DNA of 44,327 nt from Desulfobacteraceae bacterium Eth-SRB2 (lineage in GTDB: Bacteria > Desulfobacterota > Desulfobacteria > Desulfobacterales > UBA11574), in the NCBI GenBank assembly GCA_004193595.1, contig RPGQ01000080.1, positions 196,307-240,633 on the forward strand. Reading direction: 5' to 3'. The notes beneath the pieces are model-generated. The model saw only the letters and a program-made list of their open reading frames with translations, was not told where the DNA came from and searched no databases. The translations under genes and the position numbers were made by a program. Shown piece by piece: positions 33,559 through 42,753 of this stretch. How positions within the stretch are numbered: the stretch's first letter is position 1; each line of letters opens with the position of its first letter.

Positions 33559-35778
33559 ATGGCAAAAAAGAGTTATGTCAAGGCAGATGAAATTCAAATA
33601 AAGGGCAATAAGATCTTCAGCCCGGTGCGGCAAAAATGGCTTTCGTTAACACCTGAGGAACGGGTTCGCCAGGAATATCTATTAGTTTTGACACAGGAAT
33701 ATGGCTTCAGCCTGGATCAAATTGGAGAGGAAGTACCCGTCACAGGGCGCGGCTCTGCCCAGGCCCGGGCCGACTTTCTCATCTGGCGTACTGACAAGGA
33801 TAGGGTAGATAATCGCCCTGCAATGATTGTTGTCGAATGCAAGTCAGACAATGTGACAATCAGCTCTAAGGACTATTGCCAAGGTGATAATTACGCGAGA
33901 CGAGAAGGAGCCAAGTTCTTCGTTACCCATAATAATCGTGAAACCCGATATTGGCGCGTACGCACGGACCGTCGTCCAGGATATCTTGAAGAAATCGAGA
34001 ACATCCCCCATGCCGATGCCACGGACAAGGAAATCGAGGAGCTGTTCTCCAAGCTCCGCGTATTCAAAGAAAAGGAGTTCGCCGACCTGCTCCACCAATG
34101 CCACAACGTGATCCGCAACCGCGAGAAAAAGGACCCTGCCGCCGCCTTTGATGAAATCGCCAAAATTCTTTTTGTTAAGGTTTATGTCGAACGCAAGATG
34201 CTCACCCGTCGAAGCAAGGAAAATCTGTTTACCGTAGATGTGCTTAATAAACAAATTGCTGAAAACCCCTTGGATAATCTGTTTCAGGAAACAAAAAAAT
34301 ATTATTCGAAAGACAAGATTTTTGACGAAGACGAGCGGGTCAACTTGAAACCGGCCACGGGCGAGGAAATCGTCCGTAAGCTGGAAAAATACAATCTATC
34401 TGATACCAGCGAAGACATCAAAGGGGTGGCCTTTGAGCGCTTTTTAGGCCGTACCTTTCGCGGAGAAATTGGCCAATTTTTTACTCCCCGAACCATAGTG
34501 GAGTTCATGGTTCACATGATCGATCCCCAGGAGGGCGAAGTGGTCTGCGACCCGGCCAGCGGGTCCGGCGGATTCTTGATTCGGGTGTTTGAGATTGTGC
34601 GCGAAAAAATCCTGGCCGATGCTGACAAACAGTACAACGCGTATCGCAAAAAAGTTGAAAAGGGCAAATCACTTTCGGATACCAAGCGAGCCAAACTGCT
34701 CCAGGAAAAATATGATGAAATCCAAGAAACCATTGATCAAACAAAGGAAGGTTCACGTCTCTGGAAATTGGCCAATCGCTGCATCTTCGGGACGGATGCC
34801 AACGACCGTATGGCCCGCACCAGCAAAATGAACATGATCATGCACGGCGACGGGCACGGCGGTGTTCACCACCATGATGGATTCTTGAACGTTAACGGCA
34901 TCTTTGAAACCCGCTTTGATGTTGTCCTGACAAATCCCCCCTTTGGCGCCAATGTGGAGCCTTCCGACAAGGTGCTGGAATCCGATATCGAAGTTAGTGA
35001 TGCAGATGAGCGGCGCTATGTGCGTGAATTTGGGGAGCCCTACAAAAAAGCCCAGGCGCGGGTGAAGGCCGCCATTAACAAAGCCATTGCCAGCCTGTTC
35101 GATTTGCCCAAAAGTGACAAATCCAAAATCAAAACCGAAATCCTTTTTATTGAACGCTGCCTGGATCTGCTCAGGCCCGGCGGCCGCATGGGCATTGTGC
35201 TTCCCGAAGGGGTTCACAACAACCCATCTCTTGCCTATGTGCGCCAATTCGTGGAAGACCGGGCATATCTCAAGGCCGTGGTCAGCCTATCCCAAGAGAC
35301 CTTTATTTCATCCGGCGCCAGCGTAAAAGCATCGCTCCTTTTCCTGAAAAAATACACGGACGAAGAAAAAGAGCGGTTTGACCAGACCTATGCGACTGCC
35401 AAAACGGAAATTGAAGCTAAATATGCCGGTGAGATCGCCAAGGAAACCCAACGGCTCGAAGATGCCATAGCAGAGGCTAAAGAAAATAAAGATCCCGAAA
35501 GCCGCAAAGCGCTTCAAAAAGAATTGAAGGATTACACGAAGCAGATGAAGGAGAAGAAGGCTGCTGAGTCGCGACAGCTATTAAAAGAGGGCTTTGATTA
35601 CCCCATTTTTATGTACGAGGCGGAAAAGGTTGGCATATCCGCTACAGGTGAGGAAGATCAGAATGAACTCTATCCTAATGCGAATCAGCCGACAGAAATC
35701 GATAAGACTTGTTTGGAGTGGTATCGGGAGTTCCTGCTGAATCCTAACGAACTATTTAATACAGAAAGTACAACTTAA
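33559..35778 (+). CDS. hsdM: Type I-like DNA methyltransferase (HsdM) fused to N-terminal nuclease-like domain
   Basis: 739 residues. Residues 30-150 resemble the HSDR_N domain: ARADFLIW with Asp72 and MIVVECKSD with Glu93 and Lys95 form a PD-(D/E)xK core. Residues 170-470 are the N6-adenine methyltransferase: FTPR (308-311), SAM motif DPASGSGGF (331-339), GTD (411-413) and catalytic NPPF (459-462). The C-terminus has a coiled-coil stretch (about 610-680). No separate HsdR helicase gene is present, so cleavage, if any, must come from this subunit, as in BcgI-like RM.S enzymes. It overlaps hsdS at TAATG. Confidence 0.85.
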   Translation: MAKKSYVKADEIQIKGNKIFSPVRQKWLSLTPEERVRQEYLLVLTQEYGFSLDQIGEEVPVTGRGSAQARADFLIWRTDKDRVDNRPAMIVVECKSDNVTISSKDYCQGDNYARREGAKFFVTHNNRETRYWRVRTDRRPGYLEEIENIPHADATDKEIEELFSKLRVFKEKEFADLLHQCHNVIRNREKKDPAAAFDEIAKILFVKVYVERKMLTRRSKENLFTVDVLNKQIAENPLDNLFQETKKYYSKDKIFDEDERVNLKPATGEEIVRKLEKYNLSDTSEDIKGVAFERFLGRTFRGEIGQFFTPRTIVEFMVHMIDPQEGEVVCDPASGSGGFLIRVFEIVREKILADADKQYNAYRKKVEKGKSLSDTKRAKLLQEKYDEIQETIDQTKEGSRLWKLANRCIFGTDANDRMARTSKMNMIMHGDGHGGVHHHDGFLNVNGIFETRFDVVLTNPPFGANVEPSDKVLESDIEVSDADERRYVREFGEPYKKAQARVKAAINKAIASLFDLPKSDKSKIKTEILFIERCLDLLRPGGRMGIVLPEGVHNNPSLAYVRQFVEDRAYLKAVVSLSQETFISSGASVKASLLFLKKYTDEEKERFDQTYATAKTEIEAKYAGEIAKETQRLEDAIAEAKENKDPESRKALQKELKDYTKQMKEKKAAESRQLLKEGFDYPIFMYEAEKVGISATGEEDQNELYPNANQPTEIDKTCLEWYREFLLNPNELFNTESTT

Positions 35779-37109
35779 TGTTATCTGCAGAAAACAGATT
35801 CTACGTTTTAATGTGGTCTGAGATTGAAAAATGGACCTCGACCGCATCGTTACTGCGATTCCCAAATCTTCCTAAAGGTTGGGAGCTTAAGCGTGTTGGA
35901 GATTTATTAAATCAAGTTACAAAAAAACATAAGGTTGAAGGAGATGTTTATTATAGATTGTCAGGAGTTAGAGGGAAAGGCGAGGGGGTTTTTCACAGAG
36001 AAACTGTTAAAGGGAAGGATTTGAGTGCGTCTTGGTTGCAACCTCTTGTGCCTGGGGCTTTGATCTACAATCGTTTGTTTGCCTGGAAGGAATCATTTGC
36101 AGTTGTTCCAAAAGAACTTGCAAATCACTTTGTATCCAATGAATTCCCTCAATTTGCAGTTAATAAGAGGAAGGCCATTCCTGAATACTTGTATCTTGTT
36201 TTTATTGGTAGAAAGGTTATTCGGGCTGTAAATGCTGCTTCAATAGGTTCTTCTGCAGTTAGCCGAAATAGGTTCAAGGAAGAAGATTTTCTTAATTTTA
36301 CAATCCCTTTGCCGTTAGTACCAACTCAACAAAAAATAGTTCATTACTGGAAATCTGCTCAAGATAATATTTCCGAAGCAAATAAGCACTTTTATCAACT
36401 TATTCATAAGCTCAGTTCATCCTTAATTCAAAACACGAGTGCATATAAAAGATTAAAAAATTCCAGAATGTTTGTTACCAGCTATTCAAAGGCACACCAA
36501 TGGGATTTAAAGGCTGGGAGAGCAGCGGCTTTTAGGACATCAAATCCGGGATTTATTCGTCTCGGAGAATTCACTGAAGAGTGTACAGAGTTGGTTAGGC
36601 CCTGGGAAGAACCTGAAAAAGAGTGGCCCATTTATGGAGTAAACAATAAAGATGGTGTATTCCTTAGTTCCTATCAAAAAGGAAAGGATTTCAATGCACC
36701 TTACAAAAGGATTGAAAAAAACTGGTTTTTTCATAATCCAACCCGGGCCAACGTCGGTTCTTTGGGGATTGTACCGGAAGTTTCCGAAGACGCCATCACC
36801 AGTCCAGAGTATCAAGTATGGCGGCTCCATTCTGGTTTTCTACCTGACTTTATGGACTTAATAATTCGTACAAATTATTTTCTTACTCTCGTTGATTTCA
36901 ATCGCGTTGGCGGGGTAAAGCAACGGATGTACTATACTAATCTCGCAGAGATTCGGTTACCAATGATTGATTTTGAAACACAAAAAAAGTTTGCAGATCA
37001 ACGTGGAGCCATCCTTTCTTCAATTACAAAAGCCAACAAAACTGTGAAAAAGCGGAAGTCTGAGATTGAAGAAATGATTTTAGGACTCCGCCCGGTAGAG
37101 GGTGCCTAA
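35778..37109 (+). CDS. hsdS: Type I-like specificity subunit (HsdS)
   Basis: 443 residues, start overlapping the hsdM stop (TAATG). Two target-recognition domains are visible: residues 30-210 (PNLPKGWELKRVGDLLNQVT, ending VPTQQKIVHYWKSAQDNI) and 245-440 (IRLGEFTEECTELVRPWEE, ending DFETQKKFADQRGAILSSI), each closed by a helical arm. These bind the two halves of a split DNA site and hold the methyltransferase. GC content is lower than hsdM, as expected for recently exchanged recognition domains. Confidence 0.85.
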   Translation: MLSAENRFYVLMWSEIEKWTSTASLLRFPNLPKGWELKRVGDLLNQVTKKHKVEGDVYYRLSGVRGKGEGVFHRETVKGKDLSASWLQPLVPGALIYNRLFAWKESFAVVPKELANHFVSNEFPQFAVNKRKAIPEYLYLVFIGRKVIRAVNAASIGSSAVSRNRFKEEDFLNFTIPLPLVPTQQKIVHYWKSAQDNISEANKHFYQLIHKLSSSLIQNTSAYKRLKNSRMFVTSYSKAHQWDLKAGRAAAFRTSNPGFIRLGEFTEECTELVRPWEEPEKEWPIYGVNNKDGVFLSSYQKGKDFNAPYKRIEKNWFFHNPTRANVGSLGIVPEVSEDAITSPEYQVWRLHSGFLPDFMDLIIRTNYFLTLVDFNRVGGVKQRMYYTNLAEIRLPMIDFETQKKFADQRGAILSSITKANKTVKKRKSEIEEMILGLRPVEGA

Positions 37110-37110
37110 A

Positions 37111-37419
37111 ATGCCCCGTGCTAACCAAACCATCGAATTCGAAGGTTATTTCGCCGAAGGAGTCTTGGGCATTTTTAAAATCATCCGCGGTTTTGCCAAT
37201 TTGCGGGATTTGGCGGCTGTTTCGGTAATCTACGAACTGAGTGATGGCCCCGAAGCGGGACGGGTCGTGGGCTGCCAGTGCCAGTTGAACGAAAAGCACG
37301 CCCTGGACATTAAGAAATACCTTGAACAAAGCGACAACCGGCTCATCCCGGAAGTTATTTTGTCCCTTCGCGGCGTGTTCAATAACGCGATTCTCCGTGA
37401 CGCCGCTGCACCAATTTGA
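37111..37419 (+). pseudogene. DGQHR-domain (DndB-like) protein, truncated
   Basis: 102 residues from the ATG 1 nt after hsdS. VVGCQCQLNEKHALDIKKYL then SDNRLIPEVILSLRG resembles the start of DGQHR-domain proteins (DndB/DpdB relatives found in DNA-modification and defence loci). Those proteins are about 350 residues; here the frame ends after FNNAILRDAAAPI, so most of the domain is gone. Confidence 0.5.
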
Positions 37420-37437
37420 ACAAGATGTATATAATAT

Positions 37438-37651
37438 GAAAAGAATAGGATTCAAACCAAAATTCACCATCACCAACCGCATCACCGCCGGACTCATTCG
37501 CATCGAGCGGGTACAGGGTTTTCTGGAGGCGGCGAGGCTGTCTGAAAACTGGGTTCGCGAAATGGGTAATCGATCGCTTGTGCTGGAAGCACATCATACG
37601 ACCCATATCGAAGGAACGCAGCTAACGCTGGAGGAGTCGGTGCACTCATGA
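37438..37651 (+). pseudogene. Fic-family protein, N-terminal fragment
   Basis: 70 residues. FKPKFTITNRITAGLIRIER then VREMGNRSLVLEAHHTTHIE and GTQLTLEE is the N-terminal domain of long Fic proteins, which AMPylate targets. The catalytic HPFxxGNGR half is missing: after LEES the frame ends in VHS. The stop overlaps the next start at ATGA, so a deletion has joined two genes neatly. Confidence 0.7.
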
Positions 37652-38302
37652 GCAATGATCTGGTGCCCAGTGACGGCTACAACCCCGACAAAGGCCAGTT
37701 CCTCGTCTATGAGGCCGAAGACGGCCAAGTCAAAATCGACGTGCGCCTTGAGGATGAGACGGTCTGGCTGACCCAACAGCTTATGGCCGACCTATTTCAG
37801 ACAACCAAACAAAATATAAGTCTCCATATTCAAAGCATTTTTAAGGAGGATGAACTGGCGCCGGAGGCAACTGTCAAGAAATACTTGACAGTTCGCTGAG
37901 GGGCAGGCCATGCGCCGTATCCCCATGCACATGACCGACTGGATTAAAAAGCTGGATGCTTTTCTGACGGTCAATGAACGGGAGATTCTCACTCACGCTG
38001 GCAGGATTTCACACGAAATTGCCATGGAGGTGGCTGAAGTCGAATACAAGAAGTTTAACCAAAGGCAGATACGGCAAAAAGACCACCTGGACAGTGATTT
38101 TGATAAAACAGTCAAGCAGTTGACGAACGGCAAGCGAGGGGAAAAAATAAACCTGTCAGGTGACGACAAGCAGCTTTTGGACAAGTTTTGCAGACAAAAT
38201 GGTATGAATAGGGACAAAGTCCTCAAACTGTTTGACCATATCATTTTCAATCACAAAGACTATTATAGTTTTTTGGAAAAAAATAACTGTAAAATTAGTT
38301 AA
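37648..38302 (+). pseudogene. RhuM-family protein with internal deletion
   Basis: The first 83 codons are the RhuM N-terminus (FLVYEAEDGQVKIDVRLEDE, TVWLTQQLMADLFQTTKQNI, SLHIQSIFKEDEL) and end at a stop at 37897-37899. A second frame from 37910 gives the RhuM C-terminus (RRIPMHMTDWIKKLDAFLTV, NEREILTHAGRISHEIAMEV). About 150 residues of the usual middle part are absent. The final 60 codons (DKQLLDKFCRQNGMNRDKVL) are not typical RhuM. RhuM is a widespread defence-island protein of unknown activity. Confidence 0.65.
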
Positions 38303-38364
38303 GATATTATTTAATTAGCCGATATTTTATGTGATAAACGACATTTTGATTTTTTAAAAAATTG

Positions 38365-38392
38365 TTGACAAAGTATCAATTGATACTATACT
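38365..38392 (+). promoter_or_regulatory. Toxin-antitoxin promoter with palindromic operator
   Basis: TTGACA (38365-38370), 16-nt spacer, TATACT (38387-38392). The spacer and -10 edge hold the perfect palindrome AGTATCAATTGATACT (38372-38387), so a bound repressor would block RNA polymerase. The likely operator for the HTH antitoxin. Confidence 0.65.
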
Positions 38393-38394
38393 AA

Positions 38395-38766
38395 ATGCAA
38401 AGACCATCTCACAAAGAACTTTATAATAAGATCCGAGAGGCCAGAAAGGCCGTAGCATCAAGATCGGTTTTATTGCTTGAACAGAATGCCATCGCCCAAG
38501 ACGCCATTGATTTAGAGTACGATATCGGAGATGAGCTGTTCGATGTGCTCTCAGAGCTGCTCAATGAAACTTCACCAAATCACTATGCCGGCTCCAGGCC
38601 GCCTCAGCGATCTTACGAGCGGGAATTAGAAGGTCTGGAATTGTTTGCCTTCGCTGTCGAGAGCAGCAGATTCAACTGCCGAGTCTATTACAAATTCGCC
38701 CTTGCCGAAGGTGCTTTTTGGCTTTTGTCTTTACATCAAGACAGACCTCTCGAGGAGAAAAAATGA
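38395..38766 (+). CDS. Putative toxin of a toxin-antitoxin pair
   Basis: 123 residues. The N-terminal half is helical and charged (REARKAVASRSVLLLEQNAI, DIGDELFDVLSELLNE); the C-terminal half ends in a strand-rich stretch RFNCRVYYKFALAEGAFWLL then SLHQDRP. It fits the size of a ribonuclease-type toxin such as MqsR or RelE, but no catalytic motif was identified. It overlaps the antitoxin start at ATGA. The annotated ATG lies only 3 nt after the -10 box, so the mRNA is either leaderless or translation starts further in. Confidence 0.55.
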   Translation: MQRPSHKELYNKIREARKAVASRSVLLLEQNAIAQDAIDLEYDIGDELFDVLSELLNETSPNHYAGSRPPQRSYERELEGLELFAFAVESSRFNCRVYYKFALAEGAFWLLSLHQDRPLEEKK

Positions 38767-39575
38767 AAGATTTGAACTGCCCCAAAGGGCACGGCCCGAT
38801 GGCGCTTAAAGAATTAGAAAAGCAAACAACTTTTAAAGGCGTTGATATTACATATTCGGCTGATACATTTGTTTGCCCGGAATGTGGCATCGAAGCCGGT
38901 ACGGTAAAAACTGCCGGTAACGTGCAGCGGGCCATTGCAGATGCCTACCGTTCCAAGATGGGGCTTTTAACAAGTCACGAAATCAAGTCGTTGCGCATAT
39001 CACACGACTTGAGTCAGCAACAGCTTGCGGACTTGATAAATGTAGGAGTCGCCAGTATCAAACGCTGGGAAACCGGCTTGATTCAGAGCAAATCTATGGA
39101 TCATGTCTTACGCATGCAACTTCAGTGCAGGTTTGATTCGGATAACTATTCCGGGAATCGAAAGATCTCTCTCCCCAGAATTAAACTTGTTGCCAAACAA
39201 TTTGAAAAATTAATCGGCAAGCGCCTTTTGAAGATTCATGACCAATTTTTATTCCTGGCCAAATACTTGTGGTACGCAGATATGCTGGCTTTTAGACAGC
39301 TCGGACGCGGCCTAACGGGGGCCACATATGCTGCAATTCCATATGGGCCACAGCTCAACAACTATAAAGATTTAGTAAAACCCATCAAGGCGTCTGACGA
39401 ATTGGATGTCGAACCGCTTTCGGCAGAGGAACTTCGCATTATCCGACAAGTGGCGGAAAAGTTTCCAGGGGAGGAGGCCGTATATGAAGCTGCTCACCGT
39501 GAAAAAGTATGGCAAGAAGCGGCTACGGGGTCATTGATCCCTTACTCATGTGCATATGAATTAACGGAAATTTAG
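38763..39575 (+). CDS. MqsA-type zinc finger/HTH antitoxin with Panacea (DUF4065) domain
   Basis: 270 residues. The N-terminus has a YgiT/MqsA zinc finger (LNCPKGHGPM and FVCPECGIEAG). Residues 75-115 are an HTH (LRISHDLSQQQLADLINVGV then SIKRWETG). Residues 160-270 form a SocA/Panacea-like domain (FLAKYLWYADMLAFRQLGRG, LTGATYAAIPYGPQLNNY), which in other systems neutralises diverse toxins. Start was chosen at the ATGA overlap with the toxin. The HTH probably binds the palindrome at 38372-38387. Confidence 0.8.
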   Translation: MKDLNCPKGHGPMALKELEKQTTFKGVDITYSADTFVCPECGIEAGTVKTAGNVQRAIADAYRSKMGLLTSHEIKSLRISHDLSQQQLADLINVGVASIKRWETGLIQSKSMDHVLRMQLQCRFDSDNYSGNRKISLPRIKLVAKQFEKLIGKRLLKIHDQFLFLAKYLWYADMLAFRQLGRGLTGATYAAIPYGPQLNNYKDLVKPIKASDELDVEPLSAEELRIIRQVAEKFPGEEAVYEAAHREKVWQEAATGSLIPYSCAYELTEI

Positions 39576-39633
39576 TTGGTTTCAATCCAGAAATGGCCCT
39601 TTTCCGAAACAAGAACACCAGGAATGTAAACCC

Positions 39634-41541
39634 ATGCCGAAAAAGAAAACACGACTGGATCGATTTGCTGATCTGACTTGGAGCGATATCGAAGAATGGG
39701 CCGGCGGGAAAATTGTCTCCCGGGGCAAAACTTATCAGCGGCAGGGGCGTGTTTCCGATCTGGCCGTAACGGACGACGGAACTCTGATTGCCTGGGTAGA
39801 CGGTACGGAGCGCTATGCCACCCGGGTGGTCATGAATGAAGACGGCCTGCCGGATTCGATCTGCACCTGCCCTTACGGATTGGACTGCAAGCACGGGGTG
39901 GCCGTGGTGATCGAGTATCTTGAGCGGGTCGAAAACAACCGGCGCGTTCCCAAAGCAAAGCGGGATGACGATCGGCTGGAACTATTGGAAGATGAAAACC
40001 GGGATGATGAACCATATGATGATGAAAACGCCATGTCCGAGGATATGCGACAGGATATCGACGGTTTTCTTAAGGGCAAGACCAAAGCCCGGCTCATCGA
40101 CTTGATCCATGAGCTTGCAGAGCAGTACCCGGAAATGGCACAGGATTTTTCCGACCGAAAACAACTGATCTCAGGTAACACTAAAACACTGGTGGCGCGC
40201 CTTCGTAGTGAGATTCGTGACATTGGCGATGAGCCCGGATGGCAGAATTACTGGCGGGGCGAAGGTTTTACTCCCGACTATTCCGGGATTCTCAAGAAGC
40301 TCGAGACGCTGCTCAAAACAGGGCATGCCGACGAGGTGCTGACCCTGGGCCGGGAACTGGTGAGAACCGGCACCCGTCAGGTGGAGGAGAGCCACGACGA
40401 CGGCGAAACCGCCATGGAGATTGCCGACTGCATGCCGGTGATCGTCGGGGCATTGGACCGGTCTTCCCTTGATACCCCAGAAAAGCTTATCTGGGCGCTG
40501 GATGCCGTGCTCGAGGATCAGTTCGAAGTGTGTGAAGCCTTTGCGGAATATCTCCACAGGCGGCATTCCAAATCAGCCTGGCACACGCTTGCAGACCGGC
40601 TGATGGCGCGTTTGAAGGGGCTTAAAAGTACCAAGGGCGCAGATGATTTCAGCCGCAACTACAAACGTGACCGGCTCAGCGACTGGACCATCCATGCCAT
40701 GGAGCGAGCCGGCCGAAAGCACGAGATCATCCCTTTGTGCGAAGCCGAGGCCCGTAAAACGGGAAGCTATGACCGCTTGGTCAAGCGGATGATTTCAGCC
40801 AAACGTTATGAAGATGCCGGGAGATGGATTCAAGAAGGGATTCGAGCTACTGAGAAAAAATGGCCCGGCATTGCCGCCAACCTGCGGGATAAACTGCGGG
40901 AAATTCGTACGCTTGAAAAGAACTGGCCTGCGGTGGCGGCGATGCAGGTCGAAGAATTCGTGCGCCGTCCCTCTCGGCAGGATTTTACAGACTGCCAGAA
41001 AGCCTGCGGCAAAGCCAAGGTCTGGCCCAAGGTGCGTGAATCTCTATTGTGCTACCTCGAAAAAGGTAAGCTGCCCTGGAAGCAGAAGAGCTGGCCTCTT
41101 CCGGAGTCCGGCCTGGAGCGGCCTGATGCGGATCAGCGTAATCGATTTCCCTTGGTTGACGATCTGATTGACATCGCTATTCTTGAGAAAAAGCCCGACC
41201 AGGTGCTGAGATGGTACGATCAGCGTCCTAAAAGCCGTTTTGGGTGGTACGGGGTTGATGAAGACGCCATCGCCACCGCCGTTCAAGGCTACGCTCCGGA
41301 TCGGGCGGTGGCCATCTGGAAAAACAAGGCGGAACGACTGATTGCGCAGGTCAAGCCCAGCGCATACCAGGAGGCGGCCAAGTACCTGCGAAAAGCCGCC
41401 AAGGTCATACGTCGGGGAAAAAAGCCGGCAGAATGGGAAAGCTATTTGAAAGAGTTGAGGGAACAGCACTTCCGCAAACGCCGTCTAATAGAGATCCTGG
41501 ATGGTTTGGACGGAAAACCGATCTTGAAAAAGAAGCGTTGA
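39634..41541 (+). CDS. SWIM zinc-finger protein
   Basis: 635 residues. The SWIM motif is ICTCPYGLDCKHG (Cys77, Cys79, Cys85, His87), able to bind DNA or protein. An acidic linker (DDENAMSEDMRQDIDG region, about 110-150) and a long helical, repeat-like C-terminus (TPR-type helices) follow, ending LDGKPILKKKR. Similar proteins occur alone or beside restriction and helicase genes; function unknown. It is 58 nt after the antitoxin, same strand, and probably ends the island. No strong SD is seen. Confidence 0.75.
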   Translation: MPKKKTRLDRFADLTWSDIEEWAGGKIVSRGKTYQRQGRVSDLAVTDDGTLIAWVDGTERYATRVVMNEDGLPDSICTCPYGLDCKHGVAVVIEYLERVENNRRVPKAKRDDDRLELLEDENRDDEPYDDENAMSEDMRQDIDGFLKGKTKARLIDLIHELAEQYPEMAQDFSDRKQLISGNTKTLVARLRSEIRDIGDEPGWQNYWRGEGFTPDYSGILKKLETLLKTGHADEVLTLGRELVRTGTRQVEESHDDGETAMEIADCMPVIVGALDRSSLDTPEKLIWALDAVLEDQFEVCEAFAEYLHRRHSKSAWHTLADRLMARLKGLKSTKGADDFSRNYKRDRLSDWTIHAMERAGRKHEIIPLCEAEARKTGSYDRLVKRMISAKRYEDAGRWIQEGIRATEKKWPGIAANLRDKLREIRTLEKNWPAVAAMQVEEFVRRPSRQDFTDCQKACGKAKVWPKVRESLLCYLEKGKLPWKQKSWPLPESGLERPDADQRNRFPLVDDLIDIAILEKKPDQVLRWYDQRPKSRFGWYGVDEDAIATAVQGYAPDRAVAIWKNKAERLIAQVKPSAYQEAAKYLRKAAKVIRRGKKPAEWESYLKELREQHFRKRRLIEILDGLDGKPILKKKR

Positions 41542-41652
41542 ACTGCGAATGGGGGACCCCAAATCTCAAATCTAAATCTCAACGCAGTGCAAGTACGCTC
41601 CCCACGGGACCGGCGGATAGCCGATGATACAAAATTTGCACGCCTTGAATTT

Positions 41653-41698
41653 GAACTTTTTACGAAACCGTCTAAATAGGACTTTTTACGAAGCCATC
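41653..41698. repeat. Two tandem arms of the dispersed TCGTAAAAAGTC repeat
   Basis: GAACTTTTTACGAAACCGTC and GACTTTTTACGAAGCCATC in the same orientation, 7 nt apart; complementary to the arms at 16901 and 27910. Confidence 0.55.
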
Positions 41699-42064
41699 TT
41701 AATTGATTGATTCCCAAATTTCTATCCGGTGTCCTTCAGGATCAAAGAGATAAAAAACCCGGGCATTCCAGGCATGTTTTCTTATTCCGGTTGGATTCAA
41801 TCCGGCTTTATCAATATCTTCCCATGCCTTGTTAATGTTTTCAACTTCCAGTGCCAGGGTTATACCTTTTCCACGGCAGCTCTTGATGGAAGCGCGTTTT
41901 TCATCAGCAATACTCAATCGGGATGTTTCGTTCATGCGAAACTCCACAAACCAGTCAATGGAGAAGTTTATGGGTAATTTTAAATGGTCCCGGTAAAACT
42001 CAACAGTTTCTTCAAATCTTCCGCAATAAAGGATTGTGTTGGCAGTTTTAATTCTTTTGTCCAT
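41699..42064 (-). CDS. VOC/glyoxalase-family protein
   Basis: 121 residues from MDKRIKTANTILYCGR; a TTG 15 nt earlier is possible. Two paired beta-alpha-beta-beta-beta modules are visible: FEETVEFYRDHLKLPINFSI, VEFRMNETSRLSIADEK, then GITLALEVENINKAWEDIDK and FYLFDPEGHRIEIWESIN. This is the vicinal-oxygen-chelate fold used in glyoxalases, dioxygenases and resistance proteins. Metal ligands (Glu in EIW) are partly conserved. Activity not predictable. The stop touches the repeat 41653-41698. Confidence 0.75.
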   Translation of the reverse strand: MDKRIKTANTILYCGRFEETVEFYRDHLKLPINFSIDWFVEFRMNETSRLSIADEKRASIKSCRGKGITLALEVENINKAWEDIDKAGLNPTGIRKHAWNARVFYLFDPEGHRIEIWESIN

Positions 42065-42152
42065 ATATGAGTTTGTCAAGGATATATCTATTGCTCCTCA
42101 CTTAGTATGTTTCACCTATTCATTCCGTTGCTTTTTAAGAATTGGATGAAAT

Positions 42153-42488
42153 TCATTCACCACGGATCATAATCAGCAACATCTTGAATTGCACTATTGC
42201 ATGAAGCGAATGTGGAACATTGGCCGGCATGATCAGCATTTCACCGGCATTCACGGTTTGTGTTTTTCCTCCGATAGTGATCCTGGCCTGCCCGTCCAGA
42301 ATATATACCACGGCATCAAAAGGGGCTGTGTGTTCACTCAAACCCTGGCCCGAATCAAATGCAAAGAGAGTAATATTGCCGATATCTTTTTTAAGTAATA
42401 TCTTGCTTACTACAGAGCCATCAGCATAATTTGCATGCTTTTCCAGATTGAAAGGGATGCCTTTGAGTGTTGCGGGTTTATTGTTCAT
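42153..42488 (-). CDS. Cupin-domain protein
   Basis: 111 residues from the ATG behind AAGGAGG; an upstream in-frame start has no SD. The small beta-barrel carries GQGLSEHTAPFDAVVYILDG and GGKTQTVNAGEMLIMPANVP then HSLHA, matching cupin motifs 1 and 2. The metal ligands are His, Glu-type position and His, partly changed (HTAP-D). Such single-domain cupins are often dioxygenase-like or regulatory. Monocistronic. Confidence 0.8.
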   Translation of the reverse strand: MNNKPATLKGIPFNLEKHANYADGSVVSKILLKKDIGNITLFAFDSGQGLSEHTAPFDAVVYILDGQARITIGGKTQTVNAGEMLIMPANVPHSLHAIVQFKMLLIMIRGE

Positions 42489-42753
42489 GACTGCCTCCTT
42501 TTTTGAGATATGAAATGCGTTTACTGCTAACATCCCAGAACTTAGGGGCTAAAATTGCTGCCAAGCAAAAATAAAACAACTGCTTCTCAATTATGGGAAC
42601 AATCATTTACTTCCTATGGGAAACAATCATGCTGCTAACGGCAACTTTATCTGTTTTTGGTTTGCTTTCTTTGTTTTTCGTGTCCCGGCTAATTCCAATA
42701 ACAGGGTAGCCATTGTAGTAAAAGTGCTTCGGACTACTACACTACACCATGTT

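Noticed and set aside
40171..41469. Minus-strand ORFs opposite the SWIM gene
   Set aside because: Antisense shadows; no SD and no recognisable domain.
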